A stretch of 64,000 nt of DNA. It comes from Ferrimonas sp. YFM (GTDB lineage Bacteria; Pseudomonadota; Gammaproteobacteria; Enterobacterales; Shewanellaceae). The notes beneath the pieces are model-generated. The model was not told the origin of the DNA, did not search any database, and worked only from the letters and a program-made list of their open reading frames with translations. The DNA is taken from the NCBI RefSeq assembly GCF_030296015.1, contig NZ_AP027368.1, positions 744,001-808,000 of the forward strand. Direction: 5' to 3'. How positions within the stretch are numbered: position 1 is the stretch's first letter; each line of letters opens with the position of its first letter. Below are positions 63,980-64,000 of the stretch, one piece after another. A program made the position numbers and the translations under genes.

Positions 63980-64000
63980 GGGGCTCTCCTTGTCGAATCG

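Overview
The window is 64 kb of a single gammaproteobacterial chromosome with high GC content in genes and AT-rich promoter gaps. Gene order is of the Shewanella/Ferrimonas type. It contains lolB/ispE/prs opposite hemA-prfA-prmC-sirB2-kdsA, then gcvA-ygdD-rlmM, xni-ppnN, a Pho/Pst block, aceB-aceA, and acpH opposite queA-tgt-yajC-secD-secF. A Ferrimonas-like marine gammaproteobacterium is my best guess. It is inferred from gene content and not proven. No tRNA, rRNA, CRISPR array, insertion sequence or prophage was found, and almost all of the DNA is ordinary core genome.

Layout. 1-0.24 kb: start of a lipoprotein 5'-nucleotidase that runs off the left edge, with a CRP-like site. 0.5-9 kb: PRPP, isoprenoid, haem, peptide-release and KDO synthesis genes. 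9-20 kb: gcvA, rlmM, NAD-type isocitrate dehydrogenase, an S9 peptidase, a short-chain dehydrogenase, xni and ppnN. 20-25 kb: a diguanylate cyclase, an M61 aminopeptidase and rdgC. 25-41 kb: a phosphate island made of porin, phoB, phoR, pstS, ppx/ppk (opposite strand), a GcvR-like ACT protein, pstC, pstA, pstB, phoU and a second 5'-nucleotidase. 41-46.5 kb: a cation/sodium antiporter behind a yybP-ykoY-type (Mn2+) riboswitch, then an RND efflux pair. 47-51 kb: the glyoxylate shunt genes aceB-aceA, followed by an unusual run of hairpins. 51-55 kb: a TetR regulator facing a membrane polyferredoxin, then a YjeH-like exporter facing an Lrp-family regulator. 55-64 kb: queuosine and Sec genes, a rhodanese, a siroheme synthase with a decayed third domain, and a methyltransferase.

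How the genes work together. The phosphate island joins sensing (PhoR, PhoU), uptake (porin, PstSCAB), polyphosphate storage and release (Ppk, Ppx) and phosphate salvage (5'-nucleotidase). Reading the promoters by eye, porin, phoB, pstS, pstC and the second nucleotidase carry CTGTCAT-like PhoB units in the same register to the -10 box (unit start 17 or 28 bp upstream). This supports one PhoB regulon spanning the region. Other regulatory signals found here are an intrinsic terminator between phoB and phoR, perfect palindromes at hemA, tetR and lrp, and about 650 bp of AT-rich leader before aceB.

All coordinates, motifs and repeats were read by eye. Family names rest on recognised motifs and synteny, and no database search was run.
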